Shown here one piece after another: positions 1-7,159 of a DNA stretch of 10,659 nucleotides (position 1 is the first letter of the stretch; each line of letters begins with the position of its first letter). A program made the translations under genes and the position numbers. The notes under the pieces are model-generated. The model did not search any database and was not told the origin of the DNA. It saw only the letters and a program-made list of their open reading frames with translations. The stretch is from assembly GCA_903952805.1 (NCBI GenBank), contig CAJBHN010000585.1, positions 1 to 10,659 on the forward strand. Direction: 5' to 3'. Source of the stretch: an uncultured Myxococcales bacterium (GTDB taxonomy: Bacteria > Myxococcota > UBA727 > VGSZ01).

Positions 1-189
1 ATGACCGCCACCCGTCCGACCGGGTGCCATCAGCTGGTACCGACGCTCCCAGATGCGCAAGGTCTCGGGGGGGATGCCCGCCAGGCGCGCGGCCGTGCCG
101 ATGGCGTAGGACTTCAGGGCCAGCACCCGCGCGGTGGACGTGCTGTCGTCACCATGAAGGGGAGTAGGGGCCGTCGTCCTGTGGTTCAT
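1..189 (-). CDS. MerR-family transcriptional regulator, N-terminal part (cut by left edge)
   Basis: Reading the minus strand from the ATG at 189-187 gives 63 open codons up to the window edge, beginning MNHRTTAPTPLHGDD. Residues 28-63 match the MerR winged-helix DNA-binding domain: the helix-turn-helix YAIGTAARLAGIPPETLRIW followed by ERRYQLMAPGRTGGGH. The WERRY...P.RT..G.H signature is the version found in CarA/CarH/LitR-type MerR proteins, which often carry a C-terminal B12-binding light sensor; that domain would lie outside the window, so the subtype is inference. The first 27 residues are a polar, unstructured-looking extension. No strong Shine-Dalgarno is visible before the ATG, and an internal GTG at residue 22 is a possible alternative start. 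The gene lies 149 bp downstream of the FrzS-like gene on the same strand, with a hairpin between them, so it is probably transcribed from its own promoter. Family call is firm; function is unknown. Confidence 0.82.
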   Translation of the reverse strand, partial: MNHRTTAPTPLHGDDSTSTARVLALKSYAIGTAARLAGIPPETLRIWERRYQLMAPGRTGGGH

Positions 190-272
190 GGCTTTTAGAT
201 GCCGGCCTGTGGGTTTTCGTCACGCAGCCGCCTTGTGGAGCGTCGTGGGCGCCCTCATCACCCTGAAACGCC

Positions 273-301
273 AAGCGCCCTGACGAGGCAGGGCGCTTTT
301 T
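273..301 (+). terminator. Strong intrinsic-terminator-like hairpin, T-tract on the plus strand
   Basis: A perfect 10-bp inverted repeat (AAGCGCCCTG at 273-282, CAGGGCGCTT at 289-298) with a 6-base loop is followed by T residues at 297-301. The T-tract favours termination of plus-strand transcripts, although the flanking recognisable genes are both on the minus strand. On the minus strand only two T residues follow the stem, so it may end the FrzS-like transcript weakly or work in both directions. It lies 38 bp beyond the FrzS-like stop codon. Confidence 0.6.
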
Positions 302-338
302 GGGCGGTCGCTCATGGTCAGGGACGTCAGGCAGGGGC

Positions 339-1820
339 TCAGGCCTCGAGGCCAGCGCCGCCAAGATCGACGTCGCCACGCAGCAGCTTGACCGCCAGCT
401 CCGCCGCCTGGCGGGCCTTGTCGCGCAGCTGCTCTTCGTTCTTGAGACGCTGGTAGGCCTTGACCGCGTCTTGTTCCTTCTCCTTCAGCTCGCCCTCGAG
501 GGTACGGATCCGGGCCTGGGCTCGCTCGGCGGTCTTTTGCGTGTCCTCCAGGGTGCTGGAGACGTCGTCGGCGCGGGCGCTGGCCTCCTGGATCGCGTGG
601 CGCAGGCTGTCGGTCTCGTCGCGCAGGGCGCTGGCTTCGGCGCGCACCTGGTCGCGTTCGGCCTCCACCTCGCGCAGGCGACCTTGCACCTGGGCCTCCA
701 GCTGGTCGCGTTCGTCGGTCAACGCCGCCACCCGGGCAGCGAGGGTCGAGCGCTCGATGTCCTTTTGGCTGGCTTCGGCGAGCTTGGCGGCGGTTTCCAT
801 CTGCAGCAGCTCCAGCTGCTCCTGGACCTCCACCATCGCGCCCTCCTTTTGGAGGATCTCGTCGTCCTTGGCGCGCAACTGCTGCTTGAGGGTCAGCACC
901 TCGCGGGCCGACGAGGCCGAGGTCGGCGGCGTCGTCGTCGACGCGGCCACACGGGCGGCGTCTTCGGCCTGGCGCAGGCGGGCTTCAAGCTCGGCGACCT
1001 TGGCCTTGAGGTCAGAGGTCTCCCGGCGGGCCTGCTGCAGCGCCTGCAAGTCGGCCGCGCTCGATGACGCCGTCGGCGGCGTGGTCGGCGTGGCACGGAC
1101 GGGCAGAGGCGTGCTGGTGCGCGCAATGGCGGGCCTTTGGGCCGCGGCGACCTCGGGGACCATGGCGTCGAGGAGGTCGTCGAACTCGTTGGCGTCGTTG
1201 GCGGCGCTGGCGGGCATGTCGAGGTCGTCGAGGCCGGCAAGGCCGCTCTCAAAGCCGCCTCCCAGGTCATCGAGGTTGCCCAGGTCGGCCAGGGGGTCGT
1301 CGTCGAGGGTGGGGGCGGGGCCCGACGTGGCGGCTTGATCCAGGCTGAAGCTGCTGTCGAGGCCGCCGTCGTCGAGATTCAGGCCCCCGTCGCCAATGCC
1401 GAGGTCGGCGCCGATGTATTCCAGGGCGGAGACACCCCCTTCGCCCGAGGGCAGGGCAATGAGGGCGCCGATCTTTTCGAAGAGGTCATCTTCGGAAAAG
1501 GGCTTGATCAAGTAGTCCTCGGCCCTCGTCTTCAGCTTCTTGTGCTGAGCGAAGGTCTCGGGGGTTGCCTCCTTGGAGGTGATGATCAGGGGAATGCCCT
1601 TGAGATCGTTGTCTTTCTTGAGCTTGTTGCAGATCGAGTAGCCGCTCATCTTGGGCAGTTCGACACACAGCACGATCAGGTCGGGGCGGTCGCGGGTCGC
1701 GACGTCCAGGCCTTCCTTGCCATCGTCCATGAGGGTGACGGTGAACCCACGGGACCGCAGGGCGGTCGAGGTTTGATCGGCAAAGGGCTGCTCGGCGTCG
1801 ATGAAGAGGATTCCAGCCAT
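339..1820 (-). CDS. FrzS-like protein: degenerate receiver domain, acidic linker, long coiled coil
   Basis: 493 residues in three parts. Residues 3-124 form a CheY-like receiver. D8 of the acidic pocket, S82 at the switch position and K106 (in YLIKP) are present, but the phospho-acceptor position is Cys52 (VLCVELP), so ordinary Asp phosphorylation is unlikely. Residues 145-220 are an acidic, Gly/Leu/Asp-rich linker with repeated LDDL-type motifs. Residues about 255-480 are heptad-like, rich in Glu, Arg, Lys, Gln and Ala, and should form a long coiled coil. This architecture and length match Myxococcus FrzS (about 540 residues), a pole-localised social-motility protein downstream of the Frz chemosensory system. 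Motifs I remember from the FrzS receiver (KLKKDxDLK, FAQHxKLK) recur here. AglZ has the same layout but is far longer. No Frz or pilus gene is nearby, so a role in polarity or motility is inference. The ATG at 1820 has GAGG 10 bases upstream; no better start is seen. Confidence 0.85.
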   Translation of the reverse strand: MAGILFIDAEQPFADQTSTALRSRGFTVTLMDDGKEGLDVATRDRPDLIVLCVELPKMSGYSICNKLKKDNDLKGIPLIITSKEATPETFAQHKKLKTRAEDYLIKPFSEDDLFEKIGALIALPSGEGGVSALEYIGADLGIGDGGLNLDDGGLDSSFSLDQAATSGPAPTLDDDPLADLGNLDDLGGGFESGLAGLDDLDMPASAANDANEFDDLLDAMVPEVAAAQRPAIARTSTPLPVRATPTTPPTASSSAADLQALQQARRETSDLKAKVAELEARLRQAEDAARVAASTTTPPTSASSAREVLTLKQQLRAKDDEILQKEGAMVEVQEQLELLQMETAAKLAEASQKDIERSTLAARVAALTDERDQLEAQVQGRLREVEAERDQVRAEASALRDETDSLRHAIQEASARADDVSSTLEDTQKTAERAQARIRTLEGELKEKEQDAVKAYQRLKNEEQLRDKARQAAELAVKLLRGDVDLGGAGLEA

Positions 1821-2181
1821 CTCTTGCAGACCTCGCGTCCCATCAGGGACGACAGCTCCGTCGACGTGGCCGACGGAATACGCCGACGAGGGCTCACCGG
1901 GCGAGGACCTCTCCGAGACCAGCAGGCCTCGGCGCCGACGACGGGATCACAACGATCACGACGACGGGTCGGAAGACGCCGGACGTTAGCGGGGGGTGGT
2001 GATCCGCGTCAAAGTTGCGGCCCGAAGGCCTTGCCAGGGCGCTTTCTGGCCCCCTTTCGGCTGGCACATGCGCCTCCATCAAATGGCGGTGGCGACGGCT
2101 GCCTGACGATTCCGAACGAGGGCCTGTCATTGGAACGACCCTCGCTCCCACAGTGGTCGACATCTACTTGGGAGGTCCGCC
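1821..2181. other. Divergent intergenic region between the FrzS-like and zinc-ribbon membrane protein genes
   Basis: This 361-bp stretch must hold promoters for both flanking genes. I see no convincing open frame with coding character, no RNA gene and no clear -35/-10 pair. Visible items are a GTGA-N6-TCAA half-perfect palindrome at 1999-2012, a small GGCC-CGAA-GGCC hairpin near 2028-2040, and a good Shine-Dalgarno (GGGAGG, 2170-2175) six bases before the ATG at 2182. Confidence 0.6.
1999..2012. promoter_or_regulatory. GTGA-N6-TCAA imperfect palindrome, possible CRP/FNR-family-like site
   Basis: GTGATCCGCGTCAA matches 7 of the 8 conserved bases of the GTGA-N6-TCAC core, and differs at only two of 14 positions from the site at 9207-9220 (GTGATGCGCGTCAC). 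It lies about 180 bp from both divergent start codons, which is far for a direct activator site. Resemblance alone supports it. Confidence 0.22.
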
Positions 2182-3264
2182 ATGTCGCAGTCCATCGAAC
2201 CCTTCGATCCCCGCCCGTTTGGCCCGCCGTCGGTGGCGCCTTCCGCCGGCTGCCAATGTCCCAAATGCAGCTGGCACCATCCCGCCGGGGCCACCGCCTG
2301 CGCCGCCTGTGGCCTCATCTTCGCCAAGTTCGAAGCGGCCGAGCGTCGTCGTCGGCAGGCGTCCCTGGTGCCCATGCCGCGCGTGGCCGCCAACGACCGC
2401 TTCGCCCACGACCGCTTCGCCCACGACCGCTTCGCCCACGACCGCTTCGCTCCGTCATCGTCGGCGTCGGCGGCGGGCTTGACCCTCGACGGCGTCGCGG
2501 CTGGGCCCGGCGCCATGGTCGCCGAGGCGTTGTCGTCGTCGTCGTCGTCAGTTGTGACGCTGGCCCTGCTGCAGGTGGTGCCGTGCTTGGTCGCGGGGGC
2601 TTTGGCGGCGGCGGTCATGGGTGCGGTCGCGGCGCTTGCCCCCGACCCCACCATGGCGGTGGCAGGCGGGGTTTTGGTGCTGCTGATGGTGATGTGGGTG
2701 TGGGCGGCCACGATGGCCGGGTCCATGGTCGTCGTCGACGATGCGATGAGGGGCGGTGACCACCGGGGCTTCGGTGCGGCGCTTGGTGCCGGCTGGGCAC
2801 GGCGCAGCAGCACGTTGGGGGTGATGCTGGCGGTCCTGCTGCTGATGGTGCTGCCCGGGGCCATCGCGATGGCGGTGACGGTGGGGGACCCGTCGGCGGC
2901 CTTGATGGGGGCCATCGCGGGCAAGGTGCCCGTGCTTGCGCTGGCCGTCACGGCCTTCGCCCTGGCCAACGGCGTCTTCATGGCGGTCCGCCTGTCGCTG
3001 GCCGTGCCGGCGGTGGTGCTCGGGGACCGGAGCATGGTGGAGGCGCTGCAGGAGAGCTTTACCCTGACCCGCGACCACAGCGCCCTGGTGGCCAAGACGC
3101 TGGCCCTTGCGCTCGTGGTGTCGGTGGCGCTGTCGGTGCTGGTCGGCGCGATGTCGCTCATCCCGCTGCTGGGGCTGCTCATCGGCTTTGTCGGCAACGT
3201 CTTTGTCGGCGGCTTCAGCCTCGCGGTCGCCAGCACGCTGTGGCGCCGCTTGTCGGGAGCCTGA
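2182..3264 (+). CDS. Zinc-ribbon membrane protein with six predicted transmembrane helices
   Basis: 360 residues. A short zinc ribbon sits at the N-terminus: CPKC at 26-29 and CAAC at 40-43, followed by GLIFAKFEAAERRRR. Next come a linker with four copies of (N/H)DRFA at 71-90 and a six-serine run at 118-123. The rest is membrane: hydrophobic segments at about 124-152, 158-182, 209-233, 248-270, 302-326 and 329-352. Between helices four and five, residues 274-299 (AVPAVVLGDRSMVEALQESF, then TLTR) resemble the motif of bacterial membrane proteins grouped with GPDPase_memb/DUF975-like families, where a short loop precedes an ALxxSxxLTR helix. These proteins have no settled function; membrane remodelling or protein sorting roles are only guesses. 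The start is well supported by GGGAGG six bases upstream. The gene stands alone on the plus strand, convergent with the large lipoprotein gene. An enzyme role is not supported because no catalytic motif is seen. Confidence 0.8.
   Translation: MSQSIEPFDPRPFGPPSVAPSAGCQCPKCSWHHPAGATACAACGLIFAKFEAAERRRRQASLVPMPRVAANDRFAHDRFAHDRFAHDRFAPSSSASAAGLTLDGVAAGPGAMVAEALSSSSSSVVTLALLQVVPCLVAGALAAAVMGAVAALAPDPTMAVAGGVLVLLMVMWVWAATMAGSMVVVDDAMRGGDHRGFGAALGAGWARRSSTLGVMLAVLLLMVLPGAIAMAVTVGDPSAALMGAIAGKVPVLALAVTAFALANGVFMAVRLSLAVPAVVLGDRSMVEALQESFTLTRDHSALVAKTLALALVVSVALSVLVGAMSLIPLLGLLIGFVGNVFVGGFSLAVASTLWRRLSGA
2392..2451 (+). repeat. Four tandem copies of a 15-bp in-frame unit encoding (N/H)DRFA
   Basis: The unit CACGACCGCTTCGCC is repeated four times nearly perfectly; the first copy starts AAC and the last ends GCT. 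It encodes residues 71-90 of the zinc-ribbon membrane protein, between the zinc ribbon and the first membrane helix. The near-identity at third positions points to recent duplication. The unit is a multiple of three, so copy-number change keeps the frame. Confidence 0.93.
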
Positions 3265-3293
3265 GAGGTCCACCTCGCAGGGGATGGCTTCAC

Positions 3294-3322
3294 AAAAAGA
3301 AGCGACGGGGAGCACCCGTCGC
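3294..3322 (-). terminator. Intrinsic terminator of the minus-strand surface-protein operon
   Basis: On the minus strand a perfect 8-bp stem (GCGACGGG pairing with CCCGTCGC, 3322-3315 and 3309-3302) with a 5-base loop is followed by TTCTTTTT (3301-3294). It lies 40 bp past the stop of the cysteine-rich lipoprotein gene and 30 bp past the stop of the convergent membrane-protein gene. The T-tract is on the minus strand, so it primarily ends the operon that runs leftward from 8974. Confidence 0.8.
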
Positions 3323-3362
3323 GACTCATCGCCTCCCGCTGGACCGCGTCGGCGCCTCCGCC

Positions 3363-6300
3363 TCAGTACACTTCGATGGTGACGAAAACGTCGGTGCCAA
3401 CGGTGTAGACGACGATGGCGCCATTGTTCGACGGCAACGCTGCGATGCCCGGCATCAGCCCCGTGCCGAAGTTCCGCACGTCGGCAGCCAGGATTTCTCC
3501 CGAGTTGACGAGCATACGGTCCACCTGGATCGTGCCGTCGTCCTGTTGGCTTGCGACATAGGCGTTGCCAAAGGCGTCGGCGTCGATGGCCCGCGCTTGC
3601 GACGTGCTCATCTCAACGAGACCCGTCACCGATGTGCCCACCGCGAGGTCGGCCACCGAGATGACATCGATGTCGTTGGACCCGCCGCTGGTGCCCACCG
3701 CGTAGATGAGCCCGGCTGAACCTGCCCAGTCGGAGAAGAACGCCGAACCATTTGGGTTCGCCTCGGAGCTGAATGACAGGCCCCCGTCGCTGCTGCGGCT
3801 GAGGTGGAACGCCGGCGTGTCCGTGGCGAGGATGATGTCGCCGGTGAGCTTGTCCACCAGGACGTCGTGGAAGGCGTTTGCCAACGGGACGTCGGTGACG
3901 AGGAAATCGCCGTCGCCAAGGTGGGTGTTGCGCAGCAGTTGGATGGCACCGCCAGAGCTCACCATTACGTAGACGCTGTCGCCGAACGAGTCGACGCTGA
4001 TCTCCGCGTCGCTCGTTTGGCCGATGGAGCGCGGTGTGGTCCAGCTTTGGCCACCGTTGGTGGTGCGCGAGAACATCACCGCACCGTTTTGTGCTGCGAC
4101 GACATACGCCGTGTTGTTGCCGCCACCCTCGACGGCGACCTCGGTGATGCCGGTGATGCCGACGCTGATGGGGGCCGAGAAGGTCGCGCCGAGGTCGCGG
4201 GAGGAGGTCACGTAAACCTCGCCCTCGCAGTTCATCGCGACGTAGAAGTTGGCCAACAGGTCGCTCGAGATCTTGCGTCCGGTATTGGAGTTGCTCGTCG
4301 TACAGCCGGTGCCGATCACGCTCGCACCAAGAGACTGCGGTGGCACATCGATGATCTCGCCAAAGATGCAAGCGTTCGTGCAGTTGTCGTCGTCGATGCT
4401 GTTGCCGTCGTCGCATTGCTCGCCTGCGAGCAGATCGACTTGACCATCGCCACACACCTCCGTGCCCCTGCAATCAGCGCGACACCCATCGCCGGCGACG
4501 CGGTTGCCGTCGTCGCAGGTCTCGGATGAATCGAGCAGCCCGTCGCCGCAACCGGGCAGCAGACATCTCGTGCACCCATCGTTGGCGACCGCGTTGCCGT
4601 CGTCACACTGTTCACCCGGATCAACCACGCTGTCGCCGCAGACGGGGAGCAAGCAGGTGCTGCAGCCATCGCCGACGACCGCGTTGCCGTCGTCACACTC
4701 CTCGTCACCGTTGACGACTGCGTCTCCGCAGAACTCGACCACGCACAGTTCGCTGCAGCCGTCGTCGTTGGCGACGTTGCCGTCGTCGCACTGCTCGCTC
4801 TGCACGAGCGAGAGGGTGCTCGTGACGATCGTGTTCAGCCCGGGATCGAACTCGGTCGCGCACCAGTTGAGATTACGCGCCTCGGCATCGCCGGGGGCGC
4901 CAGCGTCGAACAGCACGGTGTCTTCGACCGTTCCCGCCTTGTTCAGCTGCAGGACGACCCAGCTGACGAACGGGGTTCCCGACGAGAAGTCGAGCGTGAC
5001 GTCGTTGAGCCCATCGACGAACTGAGCGAGCACGGCCGGATCGGTGATGGTCACCGACCGAGTTGCCGTGTTCGGACAGGCGCAGTTTCCGTCGGTGGCA
5101 TCCGCCGTCGCCACCGCAACCCCGGCCACCGAGAACGTGACCGGCCCCGTGCCGTTGCACGCCGACGCACTCCACACAAACGTGGCGGAGGTCGCCGCAC
5201 GAATGCCAGTGTTGTTGATGCCGCCGTCGCCGCAGCTCTCGACCACACAGGTCGCCGAACAGCCGTCGCCCGACGTCGTGTTGCCGTCCTCGCAGCCCTC
5301 GGCCCCGGTGAGCAGGCCATCGCCGCAGGTCGACTCCAGCGTGCATGTCGCCGAGCAGCCGTCGCCCGAGGTGGTGTTGCCGTCATCGCAGGCTTCGGCG
5401 CCGGCGACGAGGCTGTCGCCGCAGGTCGAGGTGCAGGGCTGACCGGCGTCAGCACAGGTGAAGCCCGCCTCCGTCGTACACGTCGCCGAGCAGCCGTCGC
5501 CAGCGGCGACATCGCCGTCGTCGCAGGCCTCGGTACCAGCAACGATGCCGTCACCGCAGGACGTGGCGCAGGCCTGGCCGGCGGTCGTGCAGGTGAAGCC
5601 CGCCTCCGTCGTACACGTCGCCGAGCAACCATCGCCTGCCGCGGCATTGGCGTCGTCGCAGACTTCGGCGCCAGCGACGAGGCCGTCGCCGCAGGTCGTG
5701 GCGCAGGGCTGGCCGGCGGACGCGCAACTGAAGCCCGATTCCGTCGTGCAGGTCGCCGAGCAGCCGTCGCCTGCCGTGCTGTTGTCGTCGTCGCAGGCTT
5801 CGGCGCCGGCCACGATGCCGTCGCCGCAGACCGGGGCGCAGGCCTGGCCAGCGGTCGCGCAGGTGAAGCCGACATCGCGGACACAGACCGCCGAGCAGCC
5901 ATCGTCTGCAGTCACGTTGCCGTCGTCGCAGGTCTCGAGGCCAGCAATCTCGCTGTCGCCGCACACGGTGTCGCAGTTGGTCGGCTCCTGGTCGTCGCAG
6001 GAAAAGCCAGCTTCCGTTGTGCACGTCGCCGAGCAGCCGTCGCCGCTGGCGGTCGCGAGGTCGTCGCATTCCTCGACGCCGGCGACCACGCCGTCGCCGC
6101 AGGTCGTGGTGCAGGCCTGGCCGGCCGTCGCGCAGGTGAAGCCAGCCTCGGTCGTACACGTCGCCGAGCAGCCGTCGTCTGACGTGGTGTTGTCGTCGTC
6201 GCAGGCCTCAGCGCCGGCGATGAGACCGTCACCGCAGGTCGTGGCGCAGGCCTGGCCGGCGTCGGCACAGCCGAAGCCAGCCTCGGTCGTGCACGTCGCC

Positions 6301-7124
6301 GAGCAGCCGTCGCCGGACGTGGTATTGTCGTCGTCGCAGGCCTCGGCGCCGGCGACGATGCCATCGCCGCAGGTGGCCAGACAGACGCTCGGCGCGCTCT
6401 CGCACGCAAAGCCCGGCTCGACGACACAGGACGGCGAGCAGCCGTCGCCAACGACGGCGTCGCCATCGTCGCATGCTTCAACGCCGGCAATGAACCCGTC
6501 GCCGCAGCCGGTGGTGCACACGCTTGGCTGGCCATCACAGGCCCAGCCGAGGTCGATGGTGCACGTCGCCGAGCAGCCGTCGGCCTCGACATCGTTGCCA
6601 TCGTCGCAGGCCTCGGCGCCAACGACGATGCCATCGCCGCAGTCGCTCTCGCACACCGAGGGTGCGTCCGCGCAGCGGAAACCGACCTCGATGGCGCACG
6701 AGGCCGAGCAGCCGTCGTCGTTGACGATGTTGCCATCGTCGCAGGCCTCCGTCGTCGTTGGCGTTCCGTCACCGCAGACGGGACCACAGACGCGGCCGGC
6801 GTCGTCGCAACTGAAGCCCGACTCGATCGAACAGGTCGCCGAGCAGCCGTCGTCGTTGACGATGTTGCCGTCGTCGCAAGCCTCATCGAGCCGAAAGCCG
6901 TCGCCGCAGACGTTGGCCACGCCCGTGCAGTCGGGGCTGTCGGGGTCGTCGACGCAACAGTGGTCCGCCACGCATCCGGTGCGAGCACCGCCGCCAAACA
7001 AGCCGCCACCGCCGATGACAGCGCCGCAGTCGTCATCGGTGACGCAGGGGCCGGCTGTTTCGTCGACGATGCACCCGGTCAAGGCGGACAATGAAGCGAT
7101 GACGGAAAAACCGAGGTGGCGCAT
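3363..7124 (-). CDS. Large cysteine-rich-repeat (DUF4215-like) lipoprotein with C-terminal Asp-box propeller
   Basis: 1253 residues from the ATG at 7124. Residues 1-18 are a lipoprotein signal peptide (MRHLGFSVIASLSALTGC, lipobox LTGC), so Cys18 is the probable lipidation site. A Cys- and Gly-rich spacer follows, then residues 73-923 carry 18 repeats of the form CGDGxxxGxExCDDGNxxxxDGCSxxC, the 'Myxococcus cysteine-rich repeat'/DUF4215 family. Units 1-11 are about 45 residues with an added GFxC...C segment; later ones are about 30. Repeat 14 is interrupted by a 142-residue insert. Residues about 925-1253 are beta-rich with three Asp-box motifs (SRDLGATF, TTNGGQSW, SSDGGLSF), suggesting a sialidase/BNR-type beta-propeller without a provable active site. 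The likely role is a disulfide-stiffened surface stalk displaying a binding or enzymatic head; this is inference. An upstream TTG at 7163 overlaps the previous stop (TTGA) and could start a 1266-residue form, but it lengthens the signal peptide unfavourably. Probably co-transcribed with the OmpA-like gene 35 bp upstream. Confidence 0.85.
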   Translation of the reverse strand: MRHLGFSVIASLSALTGCIVDETAGPCVTDDDCGAVIGGGGLFGGGARTGCVADHCCVDDPDSPDCTGVANVCGDGFRLDEACDDGNIVNDDGCSATCSIESGFSCDDAGRVCGPVCGDGTPTTTEACDDGNIVNDDGCSASCAIEVGFRCADAPSVCESDCGDGIVVGAEACDDGNDVEADGCSATCTIDLGWACDGQPSVCTTGCGDGFIAGVEACDDGDAVVGDGCSPSCVVEPGFACESAPSVCLATCGDGIVAGAEACDDDNTTSGDGCSATCTTEAGFGCADAGQACATTCGDGLIAGAEACDDDNTTSDDGCSATCTTEAGFTCATAGQACTTTCGDGVVAGVEECDDLATASGDGCSATCTTEAGFSCDDQEPTNCDTVCGDSEIAGLETCDDGNVTADDGCSAVCVRDVGFTCATAGQACAPVCGDGIVAGAEACDDDNSTAGDGCSATCTTESGFSCASAGQPCATTCGDGLVAGAEVCDDANAAAGDGCSATCTTEAGFTCTTAGQACATSCGDGIVAGTEACDDGDVAAGDGCSATCTTEAGFTCADAGQPCTSTCGDSLVAGAEACDDGNTTSGDGCSATCTLESTCGDGLLTGAEGCEDGNTTSGDGCSATCVVESCGDGGINNTGIRAATSATFVWSASACNGTGPVTFSVAGVAVATADATDGNCACPNTATRSVTITDPAVLAQFVDGLNDVTLDFSSGTPFVSWVVLQLNKAGTVEDTVLFDAGAPGDAEARNLNWCATEFDPGLNTIVTSTLSLVQSEQCDDGNVANDDGCSELCVVEFCGDAVVNGDEECDDGNAVVGDGCSTCLLPVCGDSVVDPGEQCDDGNAVANDGCTRCLLPGCGDGLLDSSETCDDGNRVAGDGCRADCRGTEVCGDGQVDLLAGEQCDDGNSIDDDNCTNACIFGEIIDVPPQSLGASVIGTGCTTSNSNTGRKISSDLLANFYVAMNCEGEVYVTSSRDLGATFSAPISVGITGITEVAVEGGGNNTAYVVAAQNGAVMFSRTTNGGQSWTTPRSIGQTSDAEISVDSFGDSVYVMVSSGGAIQLLRNTHLGDGDFLVTDVPLANAFHDVLVDKLTGDIILATDTPAFHLSRSSDGGLSFSSEANPNGSAFFSDWAGSAGLIYAVGTSGGSNDIDVISVADLAVGTSVTGLVEMSTSQARAIDADAFGNAYVASQQDDGTIQVDRMLVNSGEILAADVRNFGTGLMPGIAALPSNNGAIVVYTVGTDVFVTIEVY
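4368..6908 (-). repeat. Array of 18 cysteine-rich repeats (DUF4215-like), about 135-bp then about 90-bp units
   Basis: Counted by the CGD(G/S/A)...CDD(G/D)N...DGC pattern there are 18 units, one of them split. Units 5, 6 and 9-11 are nearly identical in protein (for example GDGCSATCTTEAGF) and visibly similar in DNA, as expected from recent tandem duplication or gene conversion. The outer units have diverged. Unit 7 has lost the usual CDDGN for CDDLATAS. The repeats become shorter from unit 12 onward, losing the second cysteine pair. Confidence 0.92.
4797..5222 (-). other. 142-residue beta-rich domain inserted inside cysteine-rich repeat 14
   Basis: Repeat 14 begins CGDG (5234-5223) and resumes as EQCDDGNVANDDGC from 4796. 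Between them lie 142 residues of different character: alternating hydrophobic and Thr/Ser/Val-rich strands (ATFVWSASACNGTGPVTFSV, WVVLQLNKAGTV, NTIVTSTLSLV) with four cysteines (SACNG, CACPN, NWCATEF). No named family is recognised. It may be a carbohydrate- or protein-binding beta-sandwich, but only the composition supports that. Confidence 0.7.
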
Positions 7125-7129
7125 GGAAG

Positions 7130-7133
7130 CTCC
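7130..7133 (-). promoter_or_regulatory. Ribosome binding site deciding the ATG start of the cysteine-rich lipoprotein
   Basis: GGAG lies five bases before the ATG at 7124-7122 on the minus strand. Together with the compact 18-residue lipoprotein signal that follows, it favours this start over the TTG at 7163. That TTG has its own GGAGG six bases upstream, but that stretch is also the SGGA coding sequence at the end of the OmpA-like gene. Confidence 0.6.
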
Positions 7134-7159
7134 GAAAAAAGAAATGACGATGCGGTGGT

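Noticed and set aside
1137..2759. 540-codon plus-strand open frame overlapping the FrzS-like gene and running into the membrane-protein gene
   Set aside because: It is antisense to the receiver protein, spans the intergenic region and is out of frame with the real plus-strand gene. Its product is Gly/Val/Arg-rich noise.
2127..3329. 400-codon minus-strand open frame opposite the zinc-ribbon membrane protein
   Set aside because: Composition is biased Thr/Ala/Pro/Arg with no domain. The plus strand has a proper RBS, zinc ribbon and membrane helices.
4368..6908. Regularly spaced similar DNA segments that could suggest a CRISPR-like array
   Set aside because: The units are in-frame 90-135-bp coding repeats with conserved cysteines, not short identical repeats with unique spacers.
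7134..7142. T-rich tract on the minus strand just after the OmpA-like stop, possible terminator
   Set aside because: No stable hairpin precedes it, and the Shine-Dalgarno of the next gene follows at once, so it is more likely a leader within an operon.
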